Origin: JADJSS01 sp964490845
GTDB taxonomy: Bacteria; Bacteroidota; Bacteroidia; Chitinophagales; JADIYW01
Direction of reading: 5' to 3'
DNA: 64,000 bases
Assembly (NCBI GenBank): GCA_964490845.1
Contig: CAZBED010000007.1
Location: 76,039 to 140,038 of the forward strand
This document shows, one piece after another, positions 1 through 9,908 of this stretch. Each line of letters opens with the position of its first letter. The first letter of the stretch is position 1. The position numbers and the translations under genes were made by a program. The notes under the pieces were generated by a model. The model saw nothing but the letters and a program-made list of their open reading frames with translations, was not told where the DNA came from and made no database searches.

Positions 1-1680
1 TTGTTTGGCATTTCATCATATGCAGCAATTAATACCGAATTTGATCTATATGCCAGATTACAGGACAGCCTGATGGTAAATGCTTACAAAAAAAGGGATG
101 TAAACACACAAGAAAAAATACTCGAAAAACTCCAGGATAAATATGAGAAATTATCCAGCCTGGATAAAGCCAGATTCCAGATTTACTACTACAATTCTCT
201 TTACAATTTATGCTGTACGTATGCATTACTAAATAACAAAGAAAAGGCTGCAGAATATATGGCTAAAACAATCAAAGCGGGCTTTCTTGATTATTCACAT
301 ATAAAAGATGATACTGATTTAAATAATGTAAAAAATGACAAGCAATTTATGGCTGTCATTCAACCTATAAAGGAAATTTATTATTCCACAATGAATATGC
401 AGGACAGCTATAATAATTCTTCTTTGGATTCTGCTATCATAAAAACCCAACAAGCTGTTTTGATAACCATTAAATACAAGAACGTATTGCCTGCTGATGC
501 TGAAATAATATATTTAAATGAACTTGCTTCTGAATTTTGGAATTCAGGTAATTTTCCGGAAGCGAAAGAAACCTACCTGAAATCATTAAAAATATCGGAA
601 TCTATTGACAACCCTCTTGTCACAGCAGGAATATATACAGGATTGGCTGCCGTTGCAAGAAACTCAGGCGATTATCGTCAGGCACTTGGATATTATGATA
701 AAGCAGCATCTTATCTGAAAGATATGCCTGATAATGAATATTCTATCGCTATCTTAATAGATAAAGGAAAAACTTATGAAAAATTAAATATTCTGGATTC
801 TGCATTTACATTGTTGCAGGAAGCTCAAGCTATGGCATACAGGGTAACACAGGGTGTGAATATATTCGGTGGTGGTATGCATGCTGAAAGTGGTATTATC
901 TATTCTAAAATGGGAAAAAAAGAAATGGCGGAAGAATATTTCAGACAGGCTATCCAGTTAAATGCAGAAGTAAAAAACTTCAGAATACAGTCCAGAACTT
1001 ATATTGATTTTGCAGAACATTTCGACAGATTCAATATGCTCGACTCAGCTATCTATTATGCCACTAAAAGTTTATCCATTATAGATCAGCACAAATTTTT
1101 AGTATATCAATTGGCTGCCAGTACATTGCTCACAAAATTATATGCACAAGTAAATAAGATAGACAGTGCCTATAAATATCAGAGTATGATGATTGCAACA
1201 CAAAACAACATGTTCAGCAATGACAAAATGACACACCTGCAAAGTCTGGAATTTAATGAACAATTGCGGCAGCAGGAACTGGAGGCAGAAAAAGTAAAGA
1301 AAGAAGAAGAACGCAAACACAATATTCAATTCATTTTTATTGCCATCAGCATCTTTACATTTGTGTTGCTGTTCTTATTATTAAGCAGAAGTTTCATCAC
1401 CAATGCCAAACTGATAGAATTTATAGGTATCTTAGCCTTATTATTAGTATTTGAATTTTTAAATTTATTACTGCATCCATTTTTAGAAACCATAACGCAC
1501 CATTCTCCTGTTTTAATGTTATTAGCATTAGTTTGCATTGCTGCCTTGCTGATACCATTACATCATCGTCTGGAAACATGGGCAACTCAAAAGCTGGTAG
1601 AAAAAAACAAACAGATACGTTTGGCAAGAGCAAAGAAAACTGTAGAAGAATTAAGTGAGAATTCGGGGAATACAAATTAA
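1..1680 (+). CDS. TPR-repeat membrane protein, probably cut at its 5' end
   Basis: The reading frame is open from the first base, and the first codon is TTG, so the real start probably lies upstream of the window. About 410 residues of helical tandem repeats with TPR character (for example around residues 180-240, A-x-x-x-Y-x-x-A-L patterns) are followed by a charged coiled coil near residues 415-435 rich in E, K, Q and R. Then come about three hydrophobic segments near 437-515 and a basic C-terminal tail. This is the N-terminal architecture of the Bacteroidota TPR sensor kinases, but no histidine kinase or DNA-binding domain follows. It probably sits in the inner membrane and mediates protein contacts. 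The function is unknown. It reads as a single gene, with no close partner downstream (123 bp gap). Confidence 0.75.
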   Translation: MFGISSYAAINTEFDLYARLQDSLMVNAYKKRDVNTQEKILEKLQDKYEKLSSLDKARFQIYYYNSLYNLCCTYALLNNKEKAAEYMAKTIKAGFLDYSHIKDDTDLNNVKNDKQFMAVIQPIKEIYYSTMNMQDSYNNSSLDSAIIKTQQAVLITIKYKNVLPADAEIIYLNELASEFWNSGNFPEAKETYLKSLKISESIDNPLVTAGIYTGLAAVARNSGDYRQALGYYDKAASYLKDMPDNEYSIAILIDKGKTYEKLNILDSAFTLLQEAQAMAYRVTQGVNIFGGGMHAESGIIYSKMGKKEMAEEYFRQAIQLNAEVKNFRIQSRTYIDFAEHFDRFNMLDSAIYYATKSLSIIDQHKFLVYQLAASTLLTKLYAQVNKIDSAYKYQSMMIATQNNMFSNDKMTHLQSLEFNEQLRQQELEAEKVKKEEERKHNIQFIFIAISIFTFVLLFLLLSRSFITNAKLIEFIGILALLLVFEFLNLLLHPFLETITHHSPVLMLLALVCIAALLIPLHHRLETWATQKLVEKNKQIRLARAKKTVEELSENSGNTN

Positions 1681-1803
1681 ATTTATTTTCTAATGGTGGG
1701 CAACCTCAGCAACCATAGTAAATTTTAGCCGGAAATAATTGTGAGATTTTCTTTTACAAGGGAATGACTCTTACATTAAAAAATTATATCGTAATTTTAG
1801 TAA

Positions 1804-2613
1804 ATGAGAAAAACGGTTCATTTGGTTTTTTCAGGGTTGCTTTTATTTGCAATCAGTAGTTGTTCAAACAAAGAGCAAAAACAATCTCCAATTTCCATTC
1901 CCCAAAATTGTGGTTCGGATGGCGCACTCTCCACCTGCCTGACCCCAAAATTTGATTCAGCTTATTATGTAGAACAAGGGGTGAAATATTTTCTCACCAT
2001 GCAATCCGATATTCCGAATAATGTAGTCCCCGATTATTCACCGTTTGTCATCCGATGGGAATGGCCGCCGTGGCTGCTGCTGACCGGACTCGGAAAAGAT
2101 TTCTTAATCACTTCAGATATCCTGTTAAAGCTAAATCCAACGCAATACTATAAAATGGATTGCAAATACTTCGACGAACAGCCTTTCTGCCGTTGTCATG
2201 TCATCTTTGATTACAGCGGTGACAGTTGTCCGATTTATGAGGAATTCACGTTCAACGACCAGGGGCAAATCACCTTTATTGAAGCCTGGTCTGATTTTGA
2301 AAGCAAACTACCGGAGAATATGAATGCCGGTGCCGACAGCGTCTGGAGTGAAGATGAATACTGGGGAAAACAGGCGAACATACGGCGGCTGTCCACCAAA
2401 GTACCCGGCTTGGGCAATGCGACCGGCAGCATTGACATTCACTCTTCCTGGATGAGTGACGCGGCAGCGGCCGACAAAGATGTAGAAGAGTTACTCAGGC
2501 GTTTAAAAGATCCGGTACGCACGTATTTTCAGCAACTGGCTTCCCATCAACAGGAACTGTCTCATGGCTGTGAAACACCCGCGGGTGACCGTTATCCGTA
2601 TTATGTTCGGTAA
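1804..2613 (+). CDS. Putative lipoprotein, possibly NTF2/SnoaL-like
   Basis: The 269-residue protein starts with a basic n-region, a hydrophobic core and a lipobox (AISSC, acylated Cys at residue 20), so it should be a lipoprotein. The middle contains a stretch of the type E-F-T-F-N-D-x-G-x-I-x-x-I-E-A-W (residues about 148-163), which resembles the last strands of the SnoaL/NTF2-like fold; I infer this from pattern only. No catalytic motif is visible. Several cysteines occur in the mature part. It stands alone, and the 243 bp after it hold no gene that I can support. Function unknown. Confidence 0.7.
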   Translation: MRKTVHLVFSGLLLFAISSCSNKEQKQSPISIPQNCGSDGALSTCLTPKFDSAYYVEQGVKYFLTMQSDIPNNVVPDYSPFVIRWEWPPWLLLTGLGKDFLITSDILLKLNPTQYYKMDCKYFDEQPFCRCHVIFDYSGDSCPIYEEFTFNDQGQITFIEAWSDFESKLPENMNAGADSVWSEDEYWGKQANIRRLSTKVPGLGNATGSIDIHSSWMSDAAAADKDVEELLRRLKDPVRTYFQQLASHQQELSHGCETPAGDRYPYYVR

Positions 2614-2856
2614 GGGTGAGCTAACAGATATTCGTTATTACTCTCTTTATAAATCTTCATTCTCCGTTTTCTAAGTTATAACAAGTTTTCTCCTAGCGTG
2701 GAAAAGACAAGGTAAATAAACAGAACTTGTCATTTATCTACTCTCCAATCCCAATTGATTTTTAATATTTTAAACTACTACTACCTAATTTTATCATCTA
2801 AAAACTTTACAATTTGTTTCTTATTTCTTAACTTGAGGTTATATTAAACGCATTTT

Positions 2857-3189
2857 ATGATCGAAATTACTGCGTCTTATCCTGAATTGTTCCAAAAATG
2901 GAAAACCAGACAATTGTCTGAAGAAGCCATCAAAGAAGAACTCATCCAGTTTGGAGTGGAAGAATTGCATATACCTGAGATACTTCACCACTACAAAAAG
3001 AAATGCTGTGACGACCGGCAAACCACCGGATTTGCCCTAACCGGAATCGGCTCATTCCTGGGTTTTATCAGTTGCCTGTTTACTATGCTGGATTTGGTAC
3101 CGGAATTGCGCGGATTTATGTTGTATGGACTGACCAGCATTGGATTGGTCGTTATATTTATCGGTTTGTATCTGATATTTGAAGAATAA
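2857..3189 (+). CDS. Small two-helix membrane protein
   Basis: 110 residues. The first 50 or so are charged and helical. They are followed by two hydrophobic segments at about residues 57-80 and 86-107, separated by a short loop, so the likely topology is a cytoplasmic N-terminal domain plus a membrane hairpin. I do not recognise the family. The N-terminal part (E-E-A-I-K-E-E-L, then a second helix) resembles short helical domains that pack against the membrane. It lies 72 bp before the DASS transporter gene on the same strand, so co-transcription is possible. Confidence 0.6.
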   Translation: MIEITASYPELFQKWKTRQLSEEAIKEELIQFGVEELHIPEILHHYKKKCCDDRQTTGFALTGIGSFLGFISCLFTMLDLVPELRGFMLYGLTSIGLVVIFIGLYLIFEE

Positions 3190-3261
3190 CCTTTATTTTC
3201 TCACTCATTGCTCTGTTCATTTAATTTATTCAAGGATAAATCAGTATCTTGTTTATTATAA

Positions 3262-4704
3262 ATGAACAACGGAAACCGAATGAACAGCATCAAGATACTG
3301 GCAGGCCCGCTCCTCTTTCTTATTGCTATCCTGTATGCCATTTTAGTTCATGCTCCTATGCCCGTCTGTGCCGTAATCGGTACAGCCCTCTGGATGATTT
3401 ACTGGTGGATAACGGAAACGGTATCCATGGCAGTTACCGCCCTGCTTCCAATGATAGTATTCCCCATTTTTGGTGTTATGGACGCAAAAGCAGTAGCACC
3501 AGCTTATGGAAATTCCGTTGTCTACTTGTTCATGGGTGGATTTATTCTGGCTTTGGCGTTGGAAAAATGGAATCTGCATAAGCGTATCGCGCTGTTTATC
3601 ATTCAAAAAACAGGCAGTACCGCGAAAGGGTTACTGCTTGGCATTATGCTCAGCACCGGATTTATCAGTATGTGGATCAGCAATACGGCCACAGCCGTTA
3701 TGATGCTGCCCATTGCCACATCACTGTTGGCGGTACTGGAATCGCACCATGAAAAACAACTGCACGATAACCTGACCAAATCCATGCTGTTAGGAATTGC
3801 CTATGCCTCCAATATCGGCGGTATGGCAACACTGATTGGCACGCCACCAAATGTGGTTTTTGCTGCATACATGTCTGAACATCACCATCAAACTATCGGT
3901 TTCGGAAGATGGATGCTGTTTGCAACACCTTTATCATTTTTATTACTGTTATTCGCCTGGTATCTGATGGCATATATTTTATTTCCACTGGGCAAACAGC
4001 ACTACGACAATCTGCAACAAAATGTAACCAGTCAATTAACTGCATTAGGAAAAATAAAAGGCGGGGAACGCAAAGTACTGATTGTCTTTATTGCGACCTG
4101 CGTAAGCTGGATGTTGAGAGAATATATATTGAAACTGCTTCCGGTGGGAATAAATGTCAGCGACACAACAATAGCACTCGCATCGGCAGTGATGCTGTTC
4201 CTTTTACCTGCAGAAGAGCATAAAAGGATACTGGAATGGAAAGATACCCAAAAACTACCCTGGGGAATTTTGTTATTATTCGGTGGCGGGCTATGCCTGG
4301 CTGACGGGCTGGAGAAACAAGGTCTCATACAACTCATCAGTCAGTTATTTGACGGATTGGGCAACAATCTGTTTTTAACGATATTAATTTTGGCTACACT
4401 AAGTGTGGTAATGACAGAATTTTTATCGAATGTGGCGCAGGTAACTATCCTGTTACCTGTGATGACCGGTATTGCGAAAGGATTCGGGTTACCACCTTAT
4501 TATCTCATCATTCCGATGACACTGGCGGCCAGCTGTGGTTTTATGCTGCCGATGGGAACACCACCGAATGCCATCGTCTTTTCGACGGGAGAATTGAAAA
4601 TAAAAGACATGATGCAAACCGGCATTTGGATTAATATAGCCTCCGTTATCCTGATTACTTTATTTTGCTATCTGCTGGTACCTGTATTGTTCATCAACAT
4701 TTAG
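3262..4704 (+). CDS. DASS-family sodium:dicarboxylate/sulfate symporter (SLC13-like)
   Basis: A 480-residue polytopic inner-membrane carrier. The two family signature loops are visible: S-N-T-A-T near residue 137 with G-T-P-P-N near 193, and the second-repeat counterpart S-N-V-A-Q near 390 with G-T-P-P-N near 435. In DASS carriers these SNT and TPPN motifs form the sodium and carboxylate sites, so uptake of a di- or tricarboxylate or sulfate is expected; the substrate cannot be told from sequence. Length is normal for the bacterial family. A second ATG lies six codons in (3280). Its stop overlaps by a few bases the stop of the convergent amidohydrolase gene. Confidence 0.9.
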   Translation: MNNGNRMNSIKILAGPLLFLIAILYAILVHAPMPVCAVIGTALWMIYWWITETVSMAVTALLPMIVFPIFGVMDAKAVAPAYGNSVVYLFMGGFILALALEKWNLHKRIALFIIQKTGSTAKGLLLGIMLSTGFISMWISNTATAVMMLPIATSLLAVLESHHEKQLHDNLTKSMLLGIAYASNIGGMATLIGTPPNVVFAAYMSEHHHQTIGFGRWMLFATPLSFLLLLFAWYLMAYILFPLGKQHYDNLQQNVTSQLTALGKIKGGERKVLIVFIATCVSWMLREYILKLLPVGINVSDTTIALASAVMLFLLPAEEHKRILEWKDTQKLPWGILLLFGGGLCLADGLEKQGLIQLISQLFDGLGNNLFLTILILATLSVVMTEFLSNVAQVTILLPVMTGIAKGFGLPPYYLIIPMTLAASCGFMLPMGTPPNAIVFSTGELKIKDMMQTGIWINIASVILITLFCYLLVPVLFINI

Positions 4705-5576
4705 TCGACAAAACGTTTGAGAATATCAGAGTAGGCATCAATCCTCCGGTCGCGGAGGAAAGGCCAGATACGGCGGACATCTTCCGTACGTTGTTTGTCA
4801 ATTTCAATAACGGTATTTATTTCTTTATCGGCAGGTGCTACAAACAGCAGCTCTCCCTGCGGGCCGGCAACAAAACTCTGCCCCCAAAACTGAATGCCAT
4901 TGGTCACACCTGTCCAGTCGGGCTCTGCACCCACTCTGTTCACCGTCACTACCGGCAGCCCGTTTGCAACTGCGTGCCCTCGTTGCACCGTTTGCCAGGC
5001 GTTGTGCTGTCGTTCTTTCTCCGCCTGCACATCCGTGCTTTCCCAGCCGATGGCTGTAGGGTAGATTAAAATTTCGGCACCATTCAAAGCCATTAAACGG
5101 GCAGCTTCCGGGTACCATTGATCCCAGCAAACCAACACGCCTAATTTTCCGACGGATGTCTGTATCGGCTTAAACCCGAGGTCGCCGGGGGTAAAATAAA
5201 ATTTTTCGTAATACGCCGGATCATCCGGAATATGCATCTTACGGTATTTGCCGGCAACACTACCCTCTTTTTCAAAAACTACGGACGTATTGTGATAGAT
5301 ACCGGGCGCTCTCTTTTCAAACAAAGAAGTTACAAGCACCACTTCATTTTTTTTCGCAGCGTCTGAAAAAAGCTGAGTAGTTTCACCCGGAATCGGCTCC
5401 GCCAAATCAAACATCGCCGTTTCTTCCGCCTGACAAAAATAGATACCACAGTGCAACTCCTGCAACACCACGAGTTCCGCACCCTGCGCCTTACATTCTT
5501 CTATGCCTTTAATACTCTTTGCAATATTGGCTGCCTTATCTGATGTATTGGATTGTTGAACGATACCTACTTTCAT
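4701..5576 (-). CDS. aguB: N-carbamoylputrescine amidohydrolase
   Basis: This 291-residue enzyme belongs to the nitrilase superfamily. The Glu-Lys-Cys triad is visible: E40 (V-V-L-Q-E), K113 (K-Y-R-K-M-H-I-P) and C150 (L-V-C-W-D-Q-W-Y-P-E-A). The C-W-D-x-W-Y-P-E motif and the R-K-M-H-I-P-D-D loop are typical of N-carbamoylputrescine amidase, which hydrolyses N-carbamoylputrescine to putrescine, CO2 and ammonia in the cytosol. The gene is followed upstream (in its reading direction, 34 bp away) by agmatine deiminase on the same strand, which makes its substrate. The pair therefore forms the two-step agmatine route to putrescine. Length is normal. Confidence 0.93.
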   Translation of the reverse strand: MKVGIVQQSNTSDKAANIAKSIKGIEECKAQGAELVVLQELHCGIYFCQAEETAMFDLAEPIPGETTQLFSDAAKKNEVVLVTSLFEKRAPGIYHNTSVVFEKEGSVAGKYRKMHIPDDPAYYEKFYFTPGDLGFKPIQTSVGKLGVLVCWDQWYPEAARLMALNGAEILIYPTAIGWESTDVQAEKERQHNAWQTVQRGHAVANGLPVVTVNRVGAEPDWTGVTNGIQFWGQSFVAGPQGELLFVAPADKEINTVIEIDKQRTEDVRRIWPFLRDRRIDAYSDILKRFVD

Positions 5577-5610
5577 AATAGCTGATTTATTTTAGAAAAT
5601 TCTAAATTCA

Positions 5611-6663
5611 TTAAACCTGTTGTTTCTTTAATGATTGGAAATTTATACTGCCTACAGGATACTGCATCGTAATACAATGCAATGAACCATGCTGTAATAT
5701 TAATGCACTGCAATCCACGCCTATGACTTGTTTGCCGGAAAACGCTTTTTGTAATTGCTTGATAGCCTCCGTGTCCTGTGGGACATTATACGTTGGCATT
5801 AACACCACATCATTCAGGATAAGGAAATTGGCATATGTGGCAGGTAATCTTCGCCGGTCATCCGGTGCGTAAATGGCATCGGCCATCGGCAGTGGAATCA
5901 ACCTATACGGTTTATCTTCCAACGTCCTGAACTGCTGCAATTCTTCCTCCATCTTTTTTAACGATGAATAATGCACTTCATTGCTGTCTGCACACTGTAC
6001 ATAAGCAATAGTATATTCATCGCAAAAACGCGCAACAGTATCGATATGTGCATCAGTGTCATCACCCAGCAAATGGCCATTTTCCAGCCACAATACCCTT
6101 TTCAGCCCGAACAGCCCCTTTAGTTTTTCTTCTATCTGCGTTCTGTTTAAATGCGGATTGCGGTTGGGCGACAACAAACAATTCGACGTCGTCAGTACTG
6201 TTCCTTTTCCGTCGCTTTCAATACTGCCGCCTTCCAATACCAAATCAGGTATTTGGATTTGCGCATTCTGATAGATAGCTTTATCCCAAAGTTGCCGCGT
6301 AATGAGATTATCTTTATCCGCTGCGAACTTCAGCCCCCACCCATTGAACATAAAATCCTCTATAACAAAGCCATCAGATGTTTCAACGGTGATTGCTCCG
6401 TAATCTCTTGCCCAGGTATCATTGATGGGAATTTCCACCAAAAAAACAGATGAACTATTTACAGATGCCAGATGAATCTGTACTTCTTTTATATCATCAC
6501 AGATAATTATCAAGGGCTGATAAGAGGAAATTATCTTTATGATATGTATATAACAAGGGATTACTTCTTCCCAATAATTCAGCCAATCAGACTGCCTGCT
6601 TGGAAAAGCAATCTGAATGGCGTCCTGTGGTTCCCACTCAGCCGGTAATCGTCGTTGCAACAT
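5611..6663 (-). CDS. aguA: Agmatine deiminase
   Basis: A peptidyl-arginine-deiminase-fold enzyme of 350 residues from the ATG at 6663. An upstream in-frame ATG at 6687 would add eight residues, but the family normally begins M-L-x-R-R-L-P-A-E-W-E-P, as here. Visible family motifs are W-A-R-D-Y-G-A-I, L-E-G-G-S-I-E-S-D-G, D-D-T-D-A-H-I-D and a C-terminal catalytic Cys in G-S-L-H-C (about residue 330). It converts agmatine to N-carbamoylputrescine and ammonia. It is the first gene of a two-gene unit with aguB, which takes the next step, so polyamine synthesis from arginine is the likely role. Confidence 0.93.
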   Translation of the reverse strand: MLQRRLPAEWEPQDAIQIAFPSRQSDWLNYWEEVIPCYIHIIKIISSYQPLIIICDDIKEVQIHLASVNSSSVFLVEIPINDTWARDYGAITVETSDGFVIEDFMFNGWGLKFAADKDNLITRQLWDKAIYQNAQIQIPDLVLEGGSIESDGKGTVLTTSNCLLSPNRNPHLNRTQIEEKLKGLFGLKRVLWLENGHLLGDDTDAHIDTVARFCDEYTIAYVQCADSNEVHYSSLKKMEEELQQFRTLEDKPYRLIPLPMADAIYAPDDRRRLPATYANFLILNDVVLMPTYNVPQDTEAIKQLQKAFSGKQVIGVDCSALILQHGSLHCITMQYPVGSINFQSLKKQQV

Positions 6664-6741
6664 GCTGCAAAAATAAGCCTTTGCCATATATAAACTATCT
6701 TTTGCAATACAAATCTTTCAAAAGATGCCTATTTTAGCGGG

Positions 6742-7419
6742 ATGGGAAAAAGACTTTTTTTGCTTCCGGGTTTTGGCGAAGATGAACGCTGCTTTGATGA
6801 ACTGGAACAACTGATTTCCGGATACGAAAAGATTCATATTGATTACCGGCCTGTCCTGAACAAATTCATTTTTCCGCTGATTACCGTTCAGCAGTTTGCA
6901 CGGCAGCTGATAAAACACTATGGGATTCATCCCGGCGACAAACTCGTCGGCCATTCCATGGGTGGTTTCTTTTCATTCCAGATACGCGAACTGATTGGAT
7001 GTGATATCTGCCTGATTGGTTCATTCAGCGATCCGGAGAAAGTTTTCCATACCGTTCCACAAGTGCCGCGCATCACGCAAATTGCGGCGCTGACAGGCAT
7101 CATAAAAACAGCCGCGCTAAAAAAATATCTTCTGGGAAAAATAAAAAACGAGCACATCAAAAATGTACAGGCAGGTGTGATGGATAATTTTCATACGTTT
7201 ACCAATACTCAATTAGCCTTGATGTCCGAAATGATTTATGCACCGAAAATCCCATCCAAGCTTCCCAATCCATTGCGCATACATGACAAACGCGACCGAA
7301 TAGTGCGACCACCGGATGAGCCTTATATACAGATGGAAGGCGGGCATTTTTGCCTGAACCTTTATCCACAGGAAACACTGAATTCGATGAAACACTTTTT
7401 GTATGAGACATATTTATAG
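6742..7419 (+). CDS. Alpha/beta hydrolase
   Basis: 225 residues with an L-L-P-G-F-G-E-D-E-R-C-F oxyanion-side strand near the N terminus, a nucleophile elbow G-H-S-M-G-G (Ser72), an acidic residue in H-D-K-R-D-R near residue 180 and a late His in G-G-H-F-C. This fits a small alpha/beta hydrolase with an intact triad; the substrate is unknown. The gene is divergent from aguA (intergenic gap about 80 bp). A distant relative of the same short type, sharing G-x-G-x-D-E-R-x-F at the same position, is carried in the cassette array at 60941-61582. Confidence 0.8.
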   Translation: MGKRLFLLPGFGEDERCFDELEQLISGYEKIHIDYRPVLNKFIFPLITVQQFARQLIKHYGIHPGDKLVGHSMGGFFSFQIRELIGCDICLIGSFSDPEKVFHTVPQVPRITQIAALTGIIKTAALKKYLLGKIKNEHIKNVQAGVMDNFHTFTNTQLALMSEMIYAPKIPSKLPNPLRIHDKRDRIVRPPDEPYIQMEGGHFCLNLYPQETLNSMKHFLYETYL

Positions 7420-7487
7420 AATACAGTATTTTAAACAGGGAAACATCCTAATAACTGTCCTTATCGTTAAATTTGCAGCACACGAAC

Positions 7488-8510
7488 ATGGCAACTACTT
7501 ACAACAACTGGGAATTTAATGTCAAACCTGAAAACCATCAGGTTGTAAAGTACAAGCAAATTATAAATCAGTATTTATCCAAAGAAGAAATTAAGAAACT
7601 ACTTGCGAAATCAGACTGGAAAGGCGCCTGGGAGGTAATCAGTGTATGGTTGTGGATTGCTTTCGCCTTTGCATTAGCCGGGTTTTATCCGAATGTACTA
7701 ACGATTGTCATCGCATTGTTTATTCTCGGCGGCAAGCAATTAGGTTGCGCCATCATTATGCACGATGCGTCCCATTATTCCTTATTCAAAACTAGGCAGC
7801 TGAACGACATTATCGGCAATTTCCTGGGTGCATATCCTATTTTCAATAATGTGGAACAGTACCGGCCATATCATTTTCAGCATCATATCGCGACCGGAAC
7901 TTCGGATGACCCCGACATTAATTTAGTAGCAGGTTATCCGGCGAAACTTGCCAGCATGCTGCGCAAACTGTTGCGCGACCTGTCCGAACTAACGGGTATA
8001 AAAGCTGACTTTGGCCTTCTGGCTATGCACACAGGATTCATCAAATACAACCTGGGTAATTTCATCGAAAAAATTCCGGAGGAAAATCGCCCGTGGAAGA
8101 TTGTTTTGAGAAATGCCTATTACAATCTGCGAGGCCCAATACTGGTGAATACTATTTTATTTTTGATTTTATCTGCCTCCGGCAAACCCTGGCTCTACCT
8201 TTTATGGATTGGAGCAAATCTGACTACATTTAATTTCAGTCTGCGTATCCGTTCCATTGCCGAACACAGCGTGGTGGAAGACACACACGATCCATATAAA
8301 AATACCCGCACTACCTATGCCAATTTTATGGAACGGATATTGTTTGCCCCCCTGCATGTCAATTATCATTTAGAACATCATTTCCTGCAAAACATGCCTT
8401 CTTATAATTCTCCGGCATTACACAAAATATTGATGGAGCGGGGCTTTTATAAGTATGGGTTATTGAAACAAAGTTATTGGGAAATTCTAAAAATGGCTAT
8501 ACGCAAATAG
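7488..8510 (+). CDS. Membrane fatty-acid desaturase
   Basis: A 340-residue protein of the membrane di-iron desaturase family. I chose the ATG at 7488; a TTG 15 bp upstream is also in frame. Three histidine boxes are visible: H-D-A-S-H (about residues 92-96), H-F-Q-H-H (about 129-133) and H-x-x-Y-H-L-E-H-H (about residue 290). Pairs of hydrophobic segments between the boxes place the iron site on the cytoplasmic face. It should introduce a double bond into an acyl chain or a related lipid; the position cannot be read from the sequence. It lies between an alpha/beta hydrolase and an MFS carrier without an obvious operon. Confidence 0.88.
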   Translation: MATTYNNWEFNVKPENHQVVKYKQIINQYLSKEEIKKLLAKSDWKGAWEVISVWLWIAFAFALAGFYPNVLTIVIALFILGGKQLGCAIIMHDASHYSLFKTRQLNDIIGNFLGAYPIFNNVEQYRPYHFQHHIATGTSDDPDINLVAGYPAKLASMLRKLLRDLSELTGIKADFGLLAMHTGFIKYNLGNFIEKIPEENRPWKIVLRNAYYNLRGPILVNTILFLILSASGKPWLYLLWIGANLTTFNFSLRIRSIAEHSVVEDTHDPYKNTRTTYANFMERILFAPLHVNYHLEHHFLQNMPSYNSPALHKILMERGFYKYGLLKQSYWEILKMAIRK

Positions 8511-8602
8511 CAGCACTGCATACTAACCATTACATTTTTACATTCCATTTTATTTAAAATCATTCAGACAAATTGTAACTTGTGTTTCTTAAAATTCAGA
8601 GT

Positions 8603-9838
8603 ATGAATGAAACGCGACAAAAAGGCATTACCCTTTTGGTGATTGTAGCCGCATTAGGTTACTTTGTTGATGTATTTGATTTATTACTGTTCGGTATGGT
8701 ACGCATCAGCAGTTTGCGTGGATTGGGAGTAGAAGAATCCCTTTTGGAGCCTATTGGCCTGCGGTTAGATAACTGGCAAATGCTGGGCATGCTGCTCGGA
8801 GGAATATTTTGGGGTGTTCTGGGTGACAAAAAGGGACGTCTGACGGTTTTGTTCGGGTCTATTATTACCTATTCCATCGCCAATGCCCTAAACTCTTTTA
8901 TTCATACCATTCCGCAATATGAACTACTGCGATTTGTTGCCGGATTCGGATTGGCAGGCGAACTGGGTGCCGGTGTAACGCTGGTCAACGAAAGCATGAG
9001 TAAGGAAAAACGGGGCATCGCCACGGCATTCATAGCGGGATTCGGCGTTTTGGGTGCCGTATTCGGCTGCCTCATTGTGTTATGGATAAAAGATTGGAGA
9101 ATATGTTATCTGATTGGCGGTGGGATGGGTTTTGCATTACTCATCCTTCGTATCAGTGTGTATGAATCCGGCATGTACCTGAATGTCAGAGAAAAGACGC
9201 ACAACCTGGGCAACTTCTCCATTCTGTTCAAAGACAAAGAAAAACTGATTCGATATTTATCCATTATCCTGCTCGCCATTCCCATCTGGTACGTGGTGCA
9301 GTTGTATGCGAAATACGCGCCGGAGTTAGCAGATGCGCTTGGATTGGCTTATGAAGACAAAAAGAAAGTTGCTATATATGCTATCATGGCTGTTTATTCA
9401 GGACTCACGATTGGTGACGTAAGTTGTGGCTTATTATCCAACTTTTTAAAAAGCAGAAAAAAGGCGGTCTTAACGTATTTACTAATGTTATTGCTTTTCA
9501 TTCTGATATTCTGGATAATTGGCAGATGGAGCATGGCTATTTTTTATGGCATGATTTTCATGCTGGGGCTTGGAATAGGGTACTGGGCGGTTTTTATGAG
9601 TGTTGCGGCGGAGTCGTTCGGAATCAATATACGCTCCACTGTGAGCAGTACAGCTCCGAATTTTGTGCGAGGTTCAGTTATAGGTATCAACCTGTTGTAT
9701 GTATCTCTGAAGAATAACTTCCATTTTTCCACTCAAAGCGCCAATCTGACGGTCGGTGCCATTTGTATCGGAATTGCAATAATTGCATGGACACAACTGC
9801 ATGAAACGTATGGAAAAGACCTGAATTTTGTTGAATAA
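8603..9838 (+). CDS. MFS transporter (metabolite:proton symporter type)
   Basis: 411 residues from the ATG at 8603; a GTG at 8582 in frame is less likely. Twelve hydrophobic segments are expected from the pattern. The loop after the second helix has G-D-K-K-G-R-L, the MFS motif A, and the next helices contain R-F-V-A-G-F-G-L-A-G-E-L-G-A-G, typical of the sugar/metabolite porter branch. An E-x-x-x-x-E-K-R-G segment follows helix 5. It is an inner-membrane secondary carrier of unknown substrate. It ends 70 bp before the OmpA-family gene, which has its own promoter. Confidence 0.85.
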   Translation: MNETRQKGITLLVIVAALGYFVDVFDLLLFGMVRISSLRGLGVEESLLEPIGLRLDNWQMLGMLLGGIFWGVLGDKKGRLTVLFGSIITYSIANALNSFIHTIPQYELLRFVAGFGLAGELGAGVTLVNESMSKEKRGIATAFIAGFGVLGAVFGCLIVLWIKDWRICYLIGGGMGFALLILRISVYESGMYLNVREKTHNLGNFSILFKDKEKLIRYLSIILLAIPIWYVVQLYAKYAPELADALGLAYEDKKKVAIYAIMAVYSGLTIGDVSCGLLSNFLKSRKKAVLTYLLMLLLFILIFWIIGRWSMAIFYGMIFMLGLGIGYWAVFMSVAAESFGINIRSTVSSTAPNFVRGSVIGINLLYVSLKNNFHFSTQSANLTVGAICIGIAIIAWTQLHETYGKDLNFVE

Positions 9839-9859
9839 ATCATTAAATATTAATTCTTA

Positions 9860-9890
9860 TTTGTAAATTGGGCAACATTTATTATTTTTA
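9860..9890 (+). promoter_or_regulatory. Bacteroidota-type promoter for the OmpA-family gene
   Basis: TTTG at 9860-9863, a 19-bp spacer, then TATTTTTA at 9883-9890. This is one mismatch from the TAnnTTTG -7 box known for Bacteroidota, with the expected -33 box and spacing. The start codon of the OmpA-family gene follows 18 bp later, so the leader would be short. Pattern match only. Confidence 0.5.
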
Positions 9891-9908
9891 TACTCAAAAT
9901 CATACCAA

